The notes under the pieces: model-generated
Databases searched by the model: none
What the model saw: the letters and a program-made list of their open reading frames with translations, nothing else
Told to the model about the DNA's origin: nothing
Translations under genes and position numbers: made by a program
From: Clostridium sp. UBA701
GTDB lineage: Bacteria; Bacillota; Clostridia; Clostridiales; Clostridiaceae
Assembly: GCA_002298125.1 (NCBI GenBank)
Contig: DBMJ01000016.1
Span: forward strand, 124,001 to 188,000
Direction: 5' to 3'
Length of the DNA: 64,000 nt
Shown: in pieces, positions 25,885 through 35,324 of the stretch
Layout of the letters: each line of letters opens with the position of its first letter
How positions within the stretch are numbered: the stretch's first letter is position 1

Positions 25885-26508
25885 TTGGAAGTTTTCAAAG
25901 AAAGCCTTGTACAAAAAGAAAAATTCAGAGTGGTAGCCAATAAACTGCTCAACAATTGCTTTATCATAAAGAAGAAGGAAGATACAAGAAACGATTATAT
26001 CTTTATTATGCAAAACAAAGACCTTTTTAGCGAGTACTTTGATTTGTTAGGGTATAGGATTGAAATTAATGATATACAAGGGGTTATAGCCTTGACCAGT
26101 ATAAATGGAACTGGAAGGCTAAGACTTAGAAAAATTGAAAGCATCATTTTGCTCATAGTAAGACTTTTATATATAGAAAAGCGTAAGGAATTAAGTCTGA
26201 ATGAAGATGTAGTTGTTTTAGTGGATGAAATACACCAGAAATATAATATGCTTAAGATTGATGCTAAATCAAATTTAGATAAAACAATTCTAAGAGATAC
26301 TATCAGATTATATAAGCGATATAATATAGTCTCTAATCTTGACGCTGATGTTACGCTATCCGATGCTAGAATAAAGATTTTTCCTTCGGTTTTATTTGCT
26401 GTGCCAAATGATAACTTAAGTACCATGTATGACACAATTAACGAAAAATTAAACAGATATATGAACGGAGGAGAGCAAAATGATGATGAAGAAGCTGTGC
26501 AGGATTAG
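25885..26508 (+). CDS. jetB: Wadjet subunit JetB, DUF4194-like (207 aa)
   Basis: TTG start at 25885, five bases after jetA ends. Small helical/winged-helix protein (KLLNNCFIIKKKEDTRNDY, then DYIFIMQNKDLFSEYFDLLG and GTGRLRLRKIESIILLIVRLLY) corresponding to the KITE-type subunit that binds the kleisin JetA near the ATPase heads. It ends with an acidic tail and overlaps jetC by 29 bases. Confidence 0.8.
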   Translation: MEVFKESLVQKEKFRVVANKLLNNCFIIKKKEDTRNDYIFIMQNKDLFSEYFDLLGYRIEINDIQGVIALTSINGTGRLRLRKIESIILLIVRLLYIEKRKELSLNEDVVVLVDEIHQKYNMLKIDAKSNLDKTILRDTIRLYKRYNIVSNLDADVTLSDARIKIFPSVLFAVPNDNLSTMYDTINEKLNRYMNGGEQNDDEEAVQD

Positions 26509-29500
26509 ATTAATCAATTGGCATTACTTTGTGAACGAAACCATCAGTGTTAATGGCTCTTTTCTTATAAGTGGCGAGAATACCGCAGGAAAATCAACCA
26601 TACTGGATGCAATTCAATTGGTGTTAACTACAAATAATAGAAAATTCAATACTGCAGCAAATGAGAAAAGCAGTCGAGACTTAAAAGGTTATGTACGCTG
26701 TAAAACAGGGAACGAAGATAGTACATATATGAGAACAGGGAGCGTTATTACCTATGTTGCCTTGGAGTTTTATGAAGAAAAATCAGCTAAATATTTTACA
26801 CTTGGAGTTAAGATAGACTCTCCCGATGAAGAAAGCAAACTTACAACAAAGTGGTTTCGTGAGGAATGTAGATTAGAGGAATTATCCTTCTTAACTGGTG
26901 GAAGACCCTCTACAACAGAAGAATTTCGTAAAAATGATAAGAAAATACAATTTATTTCACAAATATATGAGGCTAAGTCAAGATTTGGGCAAAGACTAGG
27001 TAATTTAGAGGACCGTTTTTTTGATATGATACCTAAATCGCTGGCCTTTAAACCTATGGATAATGTTAAGGATTTTATCAATAAATTTATACTTTCAGAA
27101 AAGACAATAGAAGTTGCAACACTTAGAAGTAATATTGCGGCATTAAAAGAACTTGAAGATTTAATGGAAATAACAAAAGAAAAGATCTCAGAGCTCGATA
27201 TAATCCTTGTAAAGAACAGTGATATTCTTGCAAAGGAAAGAGAAATTAAGACTAATGAGATTCTCATTAAAAAGGCTGAAATAGAAGCTAAAAAGTTAGA
27301 CTGCCAGCAGCTTGAAAAGAATAAGCACATATTTGAGCAAAAATTAAGAGTAGAGCAGGATAATGAGGCTGCTTTAAGAAAAAGCCTTAACAATGAAAGA
27401 GATAGGCTTATGAGCTTACAAATAGCACTTGGGCAAAATGAGACAACTCAATTAATTTTGACTACAAAGCATAGAATAGAGATGCTAGAGAAAGATATAC
27501 AAACAACAGAAACTGCTGTTAAAAAACTTAAGAGCATGCTAAGCAGAGTATCCGAAACCCTAAACTTGTTAAATAAAAACGAAGTATTTATCCTTTCGAA
27601 GGAAGAACTTTTAAAGATAGGGCAAGCGGATTTAAGTACGGAAGAAAAAGCGCAGATAATTTATGAAATTAAGAAGGATTATGAAAAGCTGATTGAAGGC
27701 TATAGTTCTGAGATTTTTAGAACCAGGGATTTGCTTGAAGAGTATAAAGTCCACAAGGTTAATCTTGAAAATGAAATAAAGAATTTAAGGAATAGAAAAT
27801 TTACCTATCCTGATAATACTACCAGGCTTAAAACTGCCATCGAAAAGGAATTTCTAGGTCTTGGGATAAACAGCGAGGTTAGAATATTTTCTGATCTTCT
27901 GGAGATCACTGATACAAGATGGCAGAACGCTGTTGAAGGGTATTTGAACACACAAAGATTTTATATAATTGTAGAACCTCAGCACTATAAGGCAGCCTTA
28001 GAGGTTTACAATAGAGTTAAAAAAGAAGTGCATACGGTAGGCCTTGTGAATACAGGAAAGCTTGATGTTAATGCAATGGCCGATATAAATTCTCTTGCCT
28101 ATGTTATAAAAAGTGATAATCGTTATGCAAAAGCATATGCGATATATTTACTTGATCGTGTTGTTCGCTGTGATGATGTGCAAAGCTTGAAGGAACACAA
28201 AGTAGCTATTACAGCTGACTGTATGCTATATCAAAACTATGCTGTAAGAAAAATAGATGAAAAAGTATACAATACTCCTTTCATCGGAGCCTTTGCCATT
28301 GAGGTTCAGCTTAAGAACAAACAGGCAGAATTAGAAGCTTTGAATGAGAAAATTAAATCTTGCAATGAAAAATTAAATTTTTCTACGCAACTGTTGGAGA
28401 AATTAAATGCTTGCAAAATTGATGTTTTAGAAGAAAACCTAAATGCACCAGGAGAACTAAAAAATATTCAGGAGCTTATATCAAAGGAAAAAATTGAGTT
28501 AAAAAAGGCAGAGTCCAATCCTAGTTATATACAGATACAAATACAGATTGAAGAGTGCAGAAGAATTGTTGAAAAAAAGGAAGAAGAGCATTCAGCATCA
28601 AACAAGAAAATTGGTGAGTTAGAGAAAACATTAAGAGCTAATGAAGCAGAGGTAGAGAATATTTTAGAAACTATTTCTAATCTTTCGATAGGATTTGATA
28701 CTCTTTGTGAGAAAGAAGCTGAAGCAGCAATTCTAGGTATCAACAAATATAATGAGCAGGTGAAGATAAAATCCCCTGCAACAATCGTACAAAACTTCTC
28801 ACCACGAAAAGTAGGCCTCGATAATGAAAGAAACAAGTACTGTGAAGAATTGGTTAAGCTTCAAGTAAAATATTGCAGTAAATATGATTGCGATTTTGGG
28901 TCTGGATATGAGCAGATGGATGAATATATAAAGGAACACCATAAGCTGGTTTCATCAGATATTATTAAATACGAGGAAGATTTGAAGAAGGCAAAGGATA
29001 ATTGTCAACTGGAGTTTAGGGAATCCTTCTTAGCGAGACTTAAAGAAAATATTGAAAGTGCAAAGTTGGAGTTTAAAAATCTGAATGCTGCTCTGAGAGA
29101 TATTTATTATGGGGAAGATAGTTACAAATTTGAGTTAACCCATAACAGAAAAAAGGAAAGTATATATCAGATGATTACATCAAAGAACAACGAAGCAGGT
29201 TTCAATTTATGGTCCAGTTCTTTTGATGATGAGTATAAAGAGGAAATGGAAGATTTATTTGCTAAGCTGACAGCGTATGATGACAAGGGGGAGAAGGTCC
29301 TTGCTGAATACACGGATTATCGTAGCTATTTGGACTATGATATTATTGTAGAGAAAAAAGATGGTACAGTTCAACGCTTTTCTAAAATATATGGAGAAAA
29401 AAGTGGAGGGGAAACTCAAACGCCGTACTATGTAGCAATAGCAGCATCCTTTGTTCAGCTATACAAGCTTGGTGATACTATAAGAATTATTATGCTGGAC

Positions 29501-29686
29501 GAGGCTTTTGACAAAATGGACGACAATAGAATAAGTTCTATGATGGATTTCCTTAATAGTCAGAACTTCCAAGTTATACTTGCTACTCCACCTTCAAAAA
29601 TGGAAATAATTGGTGAAAAGGTAGATACTATTCTGATGGCTATGAGGGATGGTAACACAAGTATTATAGAGGAGTATGACCTATGA
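26480..29686 (+). CDS. jetC: Wadjet subunit JetC, SMC-like ATPase (1068 aa)
   Basis: GGAGGAG and ATG at 26480. Walker A SGENTAGKST (residues 31-40). Long coiled-coil arms cover about residues 215-480 and 600-900, with a hinge around 480-590 (EIRIFSDLLEITDTRWQNAV onward). The C-terminal head has the ABC signature SGGETQTPYYVAIA and Walker B IIMLDEAFDKMD. This is the MukB/SbcC-type motor of Wadjet, which translocates on DNA using ATP. All ATPase motifs are present, so the system looks functional. Confidence 0.9.
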   Translation: MMMKKLCRIRLINWHYFVNETISVNGSFLISGENTAGKSTILDAIQLVLTTNNRKFNTAANEKSSRDLKGYVRCKTGNEDSTYMRTGSVITYVALEFYEEKSAKYFTLGVKIDSPDEESKLTTKWFREECRLEELSFLTGGRPSTTEEFRKNDKKIQFISQIYEAKSRFGQRLGNLEDRFFDMIPKSLAFKPMDNVKDFINKFILSEKTIEVATLRSNIAALKELEDLMEITKEKISELDIILVKNSDILAKEREIKTNEILIKKAEIEAKKLDCQQLEKNKHIFEQKLRVEQDNEAALRKSLNNERDRLMSLQIALGQNETTQLILTTKHRIEMLEKDIQTTETAVKKLKSMLSRVSETLNLLNKNEVFILSKEELLKIGQADLSTEEKAQIIYEIKKDYEKLIEGYSSEIFRTRDLLEEYKVHKVNLENEIKNLRNRKFTYPDNTTRLKTAIEKEFLGLGINSEVRIFSDLLEITDTRWQNAVEGYLNTQRFYIIVEPQHYKAALEVYNRVKKEVHTVGLVNTGKLDVNAMADINSLAYVIKSDNRYAKAYAIYLLDRVVRCDDVQSLKEHKVAITADCMLYQNYAVRKIDEKVYNTPFIGAFAIEVQLKNKQAELEALNEKIKSCNEKLNFSTQLLEKLNACKIDVLEENLNAPGELKNIQELISKEKIELKKAESNPSYIQIQIQIEECRRIVEKKEEEHSASNKKIGELEKTLRANEAEVENILETISNLSIGFDTLCEKEAEAAILGINKYNEQVKIKSPATIVQNFSPRKVGLDNERNKYCEELVKLQVKYCSKYDCDFGSGYEQMDEYIKEHHKLVSSDIIKYEEDLKKAKDNCQLEFRESFLARLKENIESAKLEFKNLNAALRDIYYGEDSYKFELTHNRKKESIYQMITSKNNEAGFNLWSSSFDDEYKEEMEDLFAKLTAYDDKGEKVLAEYTDYRSYLDYDIIVEKKDGTVQRFSKIYGEKSGGETQTPYYVAIAASFVQLYKLGDTIRIIMLDEAFDKMDDNRISSMMDFLNSQNFQVILATPPSKMEIIGEKVDTILMAMRDGNTSIIEEYDL

Positions 29687-30858
29687 TAAACAGATATGAG
29701 AAGGAGATTATTAATAAGTTAATAGATAAGTACGAGAAAAGCAAAAGTTTCACCGGGGAAAATAAGGTGAATCAACAATTCAGTGTTAAGATTTCTTCTC
29801 TATTTACTAAATATGGGGATCATTCAAATTATGAAGCTTTCCAAGGGGTAAACGAAGCAATTGATAATTTGATGAGAAAATCTTTCGTAATGGCAAAAGC
29901 AAATTCTGCACATGTATATAACAATGTTGTTTTGAATGTGGATACATTGGAGGAAATATATAAATATGTCAGCAGAGTGCCTAAGAAAGATATCAATGAA
30001 TTTGTGCTTAGGTTAATGGAAAATTATAAAGGAAGAAACGAAATATTAGACCGCTATTGCTCGGTACAATATGAAAGAATAAATACAAACAGGCCTATAC
30101 AGTTTTTTAATGATGACTTAATAGAACTAGAGAATATCTTAATAGCAGTAGAGGAGCTATTGAAGGTACATAGAGAAACTTACATGAGGGATTTTTCAGT
30201 AAGGGTTTTTAAAGATTCAAAGTTATTTGAAGGAATATCACCTAAGGTAATAAACCTACTCTATGAGTATGGAGATTTTGCTGAAAAAGAACAGGTATTA
30301 GGGGATTTAAATATCATAAAAAATCCTACCTATATTAATTTTAAAGGTGCAGGAAGTATTACAATTAAGGGACAAAGAATTGACTTAACAGGCTTTAGCA
30401 ATGATATTGCAATTTCCTCTATCATGCTATCTGACATAGATAAAATTCAAGTTGTTGGGAAGGCGGTTATTACTATTGAAAATCTAACAAGTTTTCATAC
30501 TTTCAGGGATAAGGATATGTTTGCTATTTATCTTGGTGGGTATCATAATAGCCTTAGACGAGAATTTATCAAAAAAATGTATCAGCAAAATCCAAATGTA
30601 GATTATTTTCACTTTGGTGATATTGATGCTGGTGGCTTCTATATACTAGAGCATTTAAAGAAGCAAACCGGTGTAGATTTTAAACCTTTCAGAATGGATA
30701 CAGAAACCTTAATAGCATATAGCGAGTATACTAAGCCTTTAACAGAAAATGACAGAGATAGGCTTTCAAGGTTAATAAACAGTGAACACGGCAGAGTAAT
30801 TAAATATATGCTTGAAAACAACTGCAAATTAGAGCAGGAAGCTATCGATGTTGAATAG
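29683..30858 (+). CDS. jetD: Wadjet nuclease JetD (391 aa)
   Basis: Starts at an ATGA overlap with jetC. The N-terminal half is the DUF3322-like arm (KSFVMAKANSAHVYNN). The C-terminal DUF2220/Toprim-like catalytic part has VVGKAVITIENLTSFHTF (Glu), then YFHFGDIDAGGFYI (Asp-x-Asp), the acidic metal-binding residues expected of the topoisomerase VI-A-like nuclease that cuts trapped plasmid DNA. Last gene of the operon; no clear terminator follows. Confidence 0.85.
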   Translation: MINRYEKEIINKLIDKYEKSKSFTGENKVNQQFSVKISSLFTKYGDHSNYEAFQGVNEAIDNLMRKSFVMAKANSAHVYNNVVLNVDTLEEIYKYVSRVPKKDINEFVLRLMENYKGRNEILDRYCSVQYERINTNRPIQFFNDDLIELENILIAVEELLKVHRETYMRDFSVRVFKDSKLFEGISPKVINLLYEYGDFAEKEQVLGDLNIIKNPTYINFKGAGSITIKGQRIDLTGFSNDIAISSIMLSDIDKIQVVGKAVITIENLTSFHTFRDKDMFAIYLGGYHNSLRREFIKKMYQQNPNVDYFHFGDIDAGGFYILEHLKKQTGVDFKPFRMDTETLIAYSEYTKPLTENDRDRLSRLINSEHGRVIKYMLENNCKLEQEAIDVE

Positions 30859-31028
30859 TTAATGTGTTAAGCGAATTTTGGGTAACAGACATTACCTATA
30901 TCCACAGGATATTTAACCCCATAAAAATGTGAAGATTTAGTTAGTAAGATTGCATAAAAAGTTCAACTTTTGTGTCTAAGATATTGACATAGATCCTCAA
31001 AGATAAAATGAAGGAGGTTTAAGAAAAA

Positions 31029-31514
31029 ATGGTAATTGTTTATGAATCAAAAACGGGTTTTACCAAGAGGTATGCCGATATGCTCGCCTCAAACACGAGA
31101 CTAAAGGTCTTTGGATTAAAAGAACTTTCAAAGGTTAATCAAGACGAAGAAATCATTTTTCTCGGTTGGATGAAAGTCGGGAAGATACAGGGCCTTGATA
31201 AACTGCGAAAATATAACATCAAAGCTGTTTGCGGATCGGGTACTGGACGAACCGCTGAGCCCGATACCGAAACAGTTATAGCAAGAAATAAGATTGAAGG
31301 TATACCATTTTTTTATCTGCGCGGCGGATGTTTTCCCTTAAGAGAATTGAAGGGCCTGGACAAAATCATGTTGTCCATGTTTGTAAAGATGCTTAAAAGC
31401 CGCAAGGACAAAGATGAAAAGCTCGAAGAAGCGATCTCTATAATTGAAAAAGGTTTTGATGGCGTAAAAGAGGAAAATCTCGAGCCTGTTTTGGAATGGC
31501 TGAATACAAGGTGA
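31029..31514 (+). CDS. Flavodoxin-domain protein (161 aa)
   Basis: AAGGAGG 12 bases before ATG. The N-terminal flavodoxin-fold FMN-binding loop is YESKTGFTKRYADML, followed by IIFLGWMKVGKI and VCGSGTGRTA. The family (flavodoxin_5-like, related to HemG) carries electrons using FMN; the partner is unknown. The protein has a positively charged, helical C-terminal tail. It is followed 74 bp later by a TspO gene, another porphyrin-linked family, so the pair may work in tetrapyrrole or redox stress metabolism. Confidence 0.75.
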   Translation: MVIVYESKTGFTKRYADMLASNTRLKVFGLKELSKVNQDEEIIFLGWMKVGKIQGLDKLRKYNIKAVCGSGTGRTAEPDTETVIARNKIEGIPFFYLRGGCFPLRELKGLDKIMLSMFVKMLKSRKDKDEKLEEAISIIEKGFDGVKEENLEPVLEWLNTR

Positions 31515-31588
31515 AGGGGTAATGTTTGTAAAAAATGTAGTGATAACCGGCATTACCTGCGTATAATAATACAGGGGGTGCGTATTTT

Positions 31589-32062
31589 ATGATTAAAAAG
31601 ATCAATTGGTTCCAACTTCTTGTAATTGTACTTATTGCAGAGCTAGTAGGTGTGCTGGGTAGCTTATTTTCCGGCAATACAGGGCAAATTTACACATCGT
31701 TTGTGAAACCGCCGTTGTCGCCTCCGGGATGGCTTTTCGGCGTCATTTGGCCCATACTTTATCTACTGATGGGGATTGCAGCATATATCATTTATCAATC
31801 ACCGGAGACACTTGATCGCAAAAAAGCAATTACTTTATATTGGGTACAGCTGCTTGTTAATTTCCTCTGGCCGATTGTATTTTTCCGCTTTGAGTGGTAT
31901 TGGATATCTGTTGTAGTCATTCTTTTATTAGATATTTTGGTCTTAATGACTACGATATGGTTTTGCAAGATTAAAAAAGTAGCGGGATACCTGATGATGC
32001 CTTATCTGCTTTGGGTCCTCTTTGCCACTTATTTGAATATTGCAATTGCAGTGTTGAACTAA
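31589..32062 (+). CDS. TspO/MBR-family membrane protein (157 aa)
   Basis: Five membrane segments with the family hallmarks KPPLSPPGWLFGVIWPILY (about residues 36-54), YWVQLLVNFLWPIVFF and PYLLWVLFATYLN. TspO proteins bind porphyrins and act in oxidative or tetrapyrrole stress. Complete length, AGGGGG ribosome binding site, and a strong terminator right after the stop. Likely co-transcribed with the flavodoxin gene upstream. Confidence 0.9.
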   Translation: MIKKINWFQLLVIVLIAELVGVLGSLFSGNTGQIYTSFVKPPLSPPGWLFGVIWPILYLLMGIAAYIIYQSPETLDRKKAITLYWVQLLVNFLWPIVFFRFEWYWISVVVILLLDILVLMTTIWFCKIKKVAGYLMMPYLLWVLFATYLNIAIAVLN

Positions 32063-32065
32063 TGC

Positions 32066-32107
32066 AAAAAAAGGCACTCTACGAAATTTGACGTAGAGTG
32101 CCTTTTT
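32066..32107 (+). terminator. Bidirectional terminator after the TspO gene
   Basis: AAAAGGCACTCTACG and CGTAGAGTGCCTTTT form a long perfect stem with A-tract and T-tract. A decayed relative of the same palindrome lies at 35237-35268. Confidence 0.9.
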
Positions 32108-32167
32108 AAAGCCAAAATAATTTAGGCTTGTGGGAGGTTCACATAAGAACAAATATATAAGAATAGA

Positions 32168-32421
32168 AATATTATCAAAATTGATTATGAAAGGGAAGAG
32201 ATAGCTCTAGAAAAAGAAGTTTATAGCCTTGGGGAAGAAATAAAGTATAGATACTGTACTGAGGCTTTAATTTCTGGAGAAAATTTAGATAATTCCATTA
32301 TAAAAGATAAAATTAAACATTTAGGAGACTCTACTATAGTAGCAGGAACTTCAAAAAAATAAGAATTCATATTCAAACTAATCATCCAGATGAACTATTT
32401 TACATTTTGAGAAATGTATAA
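32168..32421 (+). pseudogene. DAK/YloV (FakA)-like fragment
   Basis: The frame reads KYRYCTEALISGENLDNSII then HLGDSTIVAGTSKK and, after a one-base shift, IRIHIQTNHPDELFYILRN. This is the YCTEF...LGDSxVV...HxHTN-P pattern of the middle domain of YloV/FakA-type DAK2 proteins. Start and both ends of the gene are missing. It runs straight into a truncated DUF2177 gene, marking a deletion junction. Confidence 0.6.
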
Positions 32422-32722
32422 AAAATACTTAGGGTTTATTATGACTTCCTCACCAGATTGGTTTGCAGCTATTGCTTTTTATCTATTATACATTGCCGGA
32501 GTTGTTTTCTTTGTAGTTGGTCCAGCAATAGAAAGGAAAAGTTGGAGCTATGCCTTATTTGCAGGTATGTTTTTGGGATTTATAACTTATTCTACCTATG
32601 ATTTAACTAATCTTGCTACAGTTAAAAACTGGCCAGCTTTTATAACTGTAGTTGATTTGCTTTGTGGAACTACATTAGGAGGAGTGGTTTCAGTAGTGAC
32701 TTATTTGATAAGGTGCCACTAA
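32414..32722 (+). CDS. DUF2177-family membrane protein, N-terminally truncated (102 aa)
   Basis: The first residues, MYKKYLGFIM, correspond to an internal point of DUF2177 proteins, which normally begin about 30 residues earlier with a first membrane helix. The remaining helices and the YATYDLTNLA-like motif (YSTYDLTNLATVKNWP) and VVDLLCGT are present. The ATG at 32414 has no clear ribosome binding site and overlaps the DAK-like fragment. Probably non-functional. Confidence 0.65.
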   Translation: MYKKYLGFIMTSSPDWFAAIAFYLLYIAGVVFFVVGPAIERKSWSYALFAGMFLGFITYSTYDLTNLATVKNWPAFITVVDLLCGTTLGGVVSVVTYLIRCH

Positions 32723-32759
32723 TCTTAGAATTAAAAATTTGTCAGAGAAATCAGATCGA

Positions 32760-32962
32760 CGCAGTGGTGCAAAGTATTTACTGCAGTTAGCGCATATTTT
32801 TATAGGGGTTTTAATCTTTATTAAATGATAGAGCGTAGCAATGCAAATATCCTCAATGCTGTCACAGGAATAAACACTGGTGATGGTATTTTTGCTTTTA
32901 TCGCATTTAACAAAGTCTCTGATAGGTCTTTCTGTTAATCTAAAAGTACCACAGTACAACAA
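32760..32962 (-). pseudogene. Fragment with CxxC zinc motif, possibly DUF6076-like
   Basis: Minus-strand reading FRLTERPIRDFVKC, then IATLYHLIKIKTPIKICANC and SKYFAPLRRSD. The ICxNCxxYF-(x)-R-D ending is common in short accessory proteins of the DUF6076 type. Both ends are missing. The region 32963-33287 contains no supportable gene, only a scrap reading KDINAILSSHAEVVIKLTK around 33200-33265. Confidence 0.4.
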
Positions 32963-33287
32963 TTATTGTATTTTACGTTTGATGATAGGGGAGCAATATC
33001 AGAAACTTAGAGATAAAAGAAGCTGAAATATGATAATATTAATTAAGAATTTAATTTAATCCGATACTTATAAATTTAAGATCAAGGAGCATAAACTTGA
33101 ATTAACTCTATATGTTCCCTTGAATGATGGTTTTCGGAAAAACAGCCCCAAAAACATTGAAATGTTCCTGAGAACGCAAGATTCAAAAATCAGCCAAAGA
33201 CATCAATGCTATCCTATCGAGCCATGCTGAGGTGGTTATTAAACTTACAAAGACCGAAGGGATGAAGTAAGTTAATTACTACCACCC

Positions 33288-33944
33288 ATGGCTAATGAGC
33301 GAATTGACCATCCATGGAAGTCAATGAATGATTTGGAGCTATTAAAAAGTGCAGGATTATTTCTAAAAGACCCTCAAAGTGGGAAGGAAGGGATAACACT
33401 TGGAGGTATTCTTATTTTTGGGAAAGAAAAATTGATTCATGCAGCACTGCCACACTATAGAACAGATGCTATTTTAAGAAAAGTTAATTTAGACCGTTAT
33501 GATGATAGGGATGATATTAGGGTTAATCTTATAGAAAGCTATGAGCATTTAATGGCATTTGTATCAAAGCATTTAAATGATAACTTTTATCTTGAAGGGG
33601 ATAGAAGGGTTAGCCTTAGAGACAAAATTTTTCGTGAAGCTGTTTCAAATCTACTAATTCATAGAGAATTTGCAAATCCTTTTCCTGCAAAACTAATAAT
33701 TGAAAAAGATAGAGTTTACATAGAAAATAGCAATAAGCCACATGGAAATGGGATGATAGACCCTGAAAACTTTTCACCTTTTCCTAAAAACCCGACTATA
33801 GCAAAATTCTTTAAGGAAATTGGGTGGGTGGATGAACTAGGCTCAGGAGTTAGAAATATAACTAAATACAATAAAATATATTCAGGAGCAGAGCCTAGAT
33901 TTATTGAAGGTGACATTTTTAATCGGAATAGGCCCATTTCCTGA
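33288..33944 (+). pseudogene. AlbA_2/RecG-like ATP-binding protein, internal fragment
   Basis: About 218 residues from the middle of an AlbA_2 (Schlafen-type) transcriptional regulator/ATP-binding protein: LKSAGLFLKDPQSGKEG, GGILIFGKE, YRTDAILRKVNLDRYDDRDD, SLRDKIFREAVSNLLIHRE and FFKEIGWVDELGSGVRNI. The N-terminal AlbA_2 domain and the C-terminal winged helix are absent, and the ATG at 33288 lies mid-domain without a ribosome binding site. Confidence 0.65.
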
Positions 33945-34135
33945 AGAGACTGTACAAAAAATAAAGTCACTTAAAAATATAAAATGCGTTCTGTCAATCA
34001 AATGGATTATTTCTGCCTGGAACATTATTTCTTAGCCAGGTTAGATAAAGTGAATGGTAATCTTAAGGCTATTGAAAAGACTTCTTCTAACCAATAGAGA
34101 TATGAAAATTATCAAGTAATTTCAGTTTAAGGACG

Positions 34136-34536
34136 GGATTCTTTATATTAAATAATAATTTGAGGTGAAATGCTATGGATAAATACACAAGAGAAGAATT
34201 GGAAGAAGCACTACAAGTTGTATCCTCGACTATCAGTAAATGTGAGAAAATGCAGCTAAAATTTGCGGTGGGTACATCTCAGCACACACTCCTTAAGAAC
34301 AGGCTAAAAGCAATGTATATTTCAAAATCATTAATAACAGGTGTAAATGTCATGGGCATATACACAAAAGAAGAATTGATAGAAGCACTACGCCCCGTAT
34401 CTTCAGTTATCAGCAAATGTGAAAAGGCACAGTTGAAATTTGTGGAGGGTACCTCTCATCACACCCGCTTTAAAAACATGATTAAAGCGATGTATACTTC
34501 AAAATCCTTGATAACGGATGAAATTAGTAAAAGAGA
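34136..34536 (+). repeat. ~400-bp direct repeat, copy 2 (copy 1 at 21170-21568)
   Basis: Same orientation as copy 1 and nearly identical. Recombination between the two would remove about 13 kb, including the second DUF6508 gene, the IS21 scrap and the whole Wadjet operon. Confidence 0.85.
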
Positions 34537-34540
34537 GTAA
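34175..34540 (+). CDS. Small protein of two ~60-residue internal repeats, copy 2 (121 aa)
   Basis: Sister of the gene at 21209-21589, with a few substitutions (V/A, K/N, V/E, H/N, N/K) and the C-terminus ISKRE. The tail probably represents the native end, because copy 1 reads into unrelated sequence there. Same GAGGTG ribosome binding site. Function unknown. Confidence 0.65.
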   Translation: MDKYTREELEEALQVVSSTISKCEKMQLKFAVGTSQHTLLKNRLKAMYISKSLITGVNVMGIYTKEELIEALRPVSSVISKCEKAQLKFVEGTSHHTRFKNMIKAMYTSKSLITDEISKRE

Positions 34541-34698
34541 TTTCAAGTTGTCGGGTAGATTTGAAATAGAAATTTTGTTATTGGCGGTGAAAATGTTGCC
34601 AATCAACAAAATATTGCAGCCATCTTAGTCCTTTGGTAGCTTGAAAAAGAAAAATTTCCGAAGAAGTATTAAATAGTTGTTGGAAGAAGGGTATTAGT

Positions 34699-35217
34699 AT
34701 GATTCAATCGGAACGACTTAATTTTAGAAAGATTGAAGATAGTGATTTTGAGCATATTGCTAAAATCATGCGAGATGAAGGTGTTCAGAAAATATGGGAA
34801 CATTATTTTTCTGATGACGATATTAAAGAGTGGATCGATAGGCGAAAAAAGGGCTATGAAAATAACGGTATAGACTATTTGTTGGCAATAGATAAACTTT
34901 CACACGAGGTTGTGGGACAGATTGGACTTCTAAAAGAGAACATAGATGGGGAGGAAGTTTGGGGAATCGGATATATCTTGTTGAGTGAGTACTATGGAAA
35001 TGGATATGCTACTGAAGGAGCAAAAGCCATGGCGGATTATGCATTTAGTGTATTGAAGGTCCACAAAATTATATGCGATATAAGACCTATGAATAAATCT
35101 TCCATAGCAGTTGCCAAGCGAATTGGTATGGTTGAAACGGGTGTGTTTGTATAAAATTATCGCGGGATACAAATGCCACATTTAATTTTTGAATTAAATC
35201 GCCCCGATTTCGTATAA
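34699..35217 (+). pseudogene. GNAT acetyltransferase with a premature stop
   Basis: GNAT fold of the RimJ/RimL type: ERLNFRKIEDSDFEHI, GIGYILLSEYYGNGYATEGAKAM (acetyl-CoA binding loop, about residues 93-115), NKSSIAVAKRIGM. A TAA at 35152 ends the reading after GVFV; the same frame continues with NYRGIQMPHLIFELNR, the normal end of these proteins, to 35217. One A-to-T change in a Lys codon would explain it. The truncated 151-residue product lacks the last strand and is probably inactive. Confidence 0.7.
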
Positions 35218-35236
35218 AATTATACTTTGAAGAAAC

Positions 35237-35268
35237 AAGGCACCCTGCGTCAAATTTCGCAGAGTGTA
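35237..35268 (+). repeat. Decayed terminator-type palindrome
   Basis: AGGCACCCTGCGTCAAATTT and CGCAGAGTGT match, with changes, the terminator at 32066-32107 read in reverse complement. The stem is now mismatched and the T-tract lost. Confidence 0.4.
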
Positions 35269-35324
35269 TAAGTATGTTAATATGAACTAAAAAGGTATAT
35301 ATTAGTAGGAGGAAAAAGAATTAT

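Noticed and set aside
30984..31007. Promoter before the flavodoxin gene (TTGACA at 30984)
   Set aside because: No -10 box at acceptable spacing; the nearest AT-rich hexamers are only 12-14 bases away.
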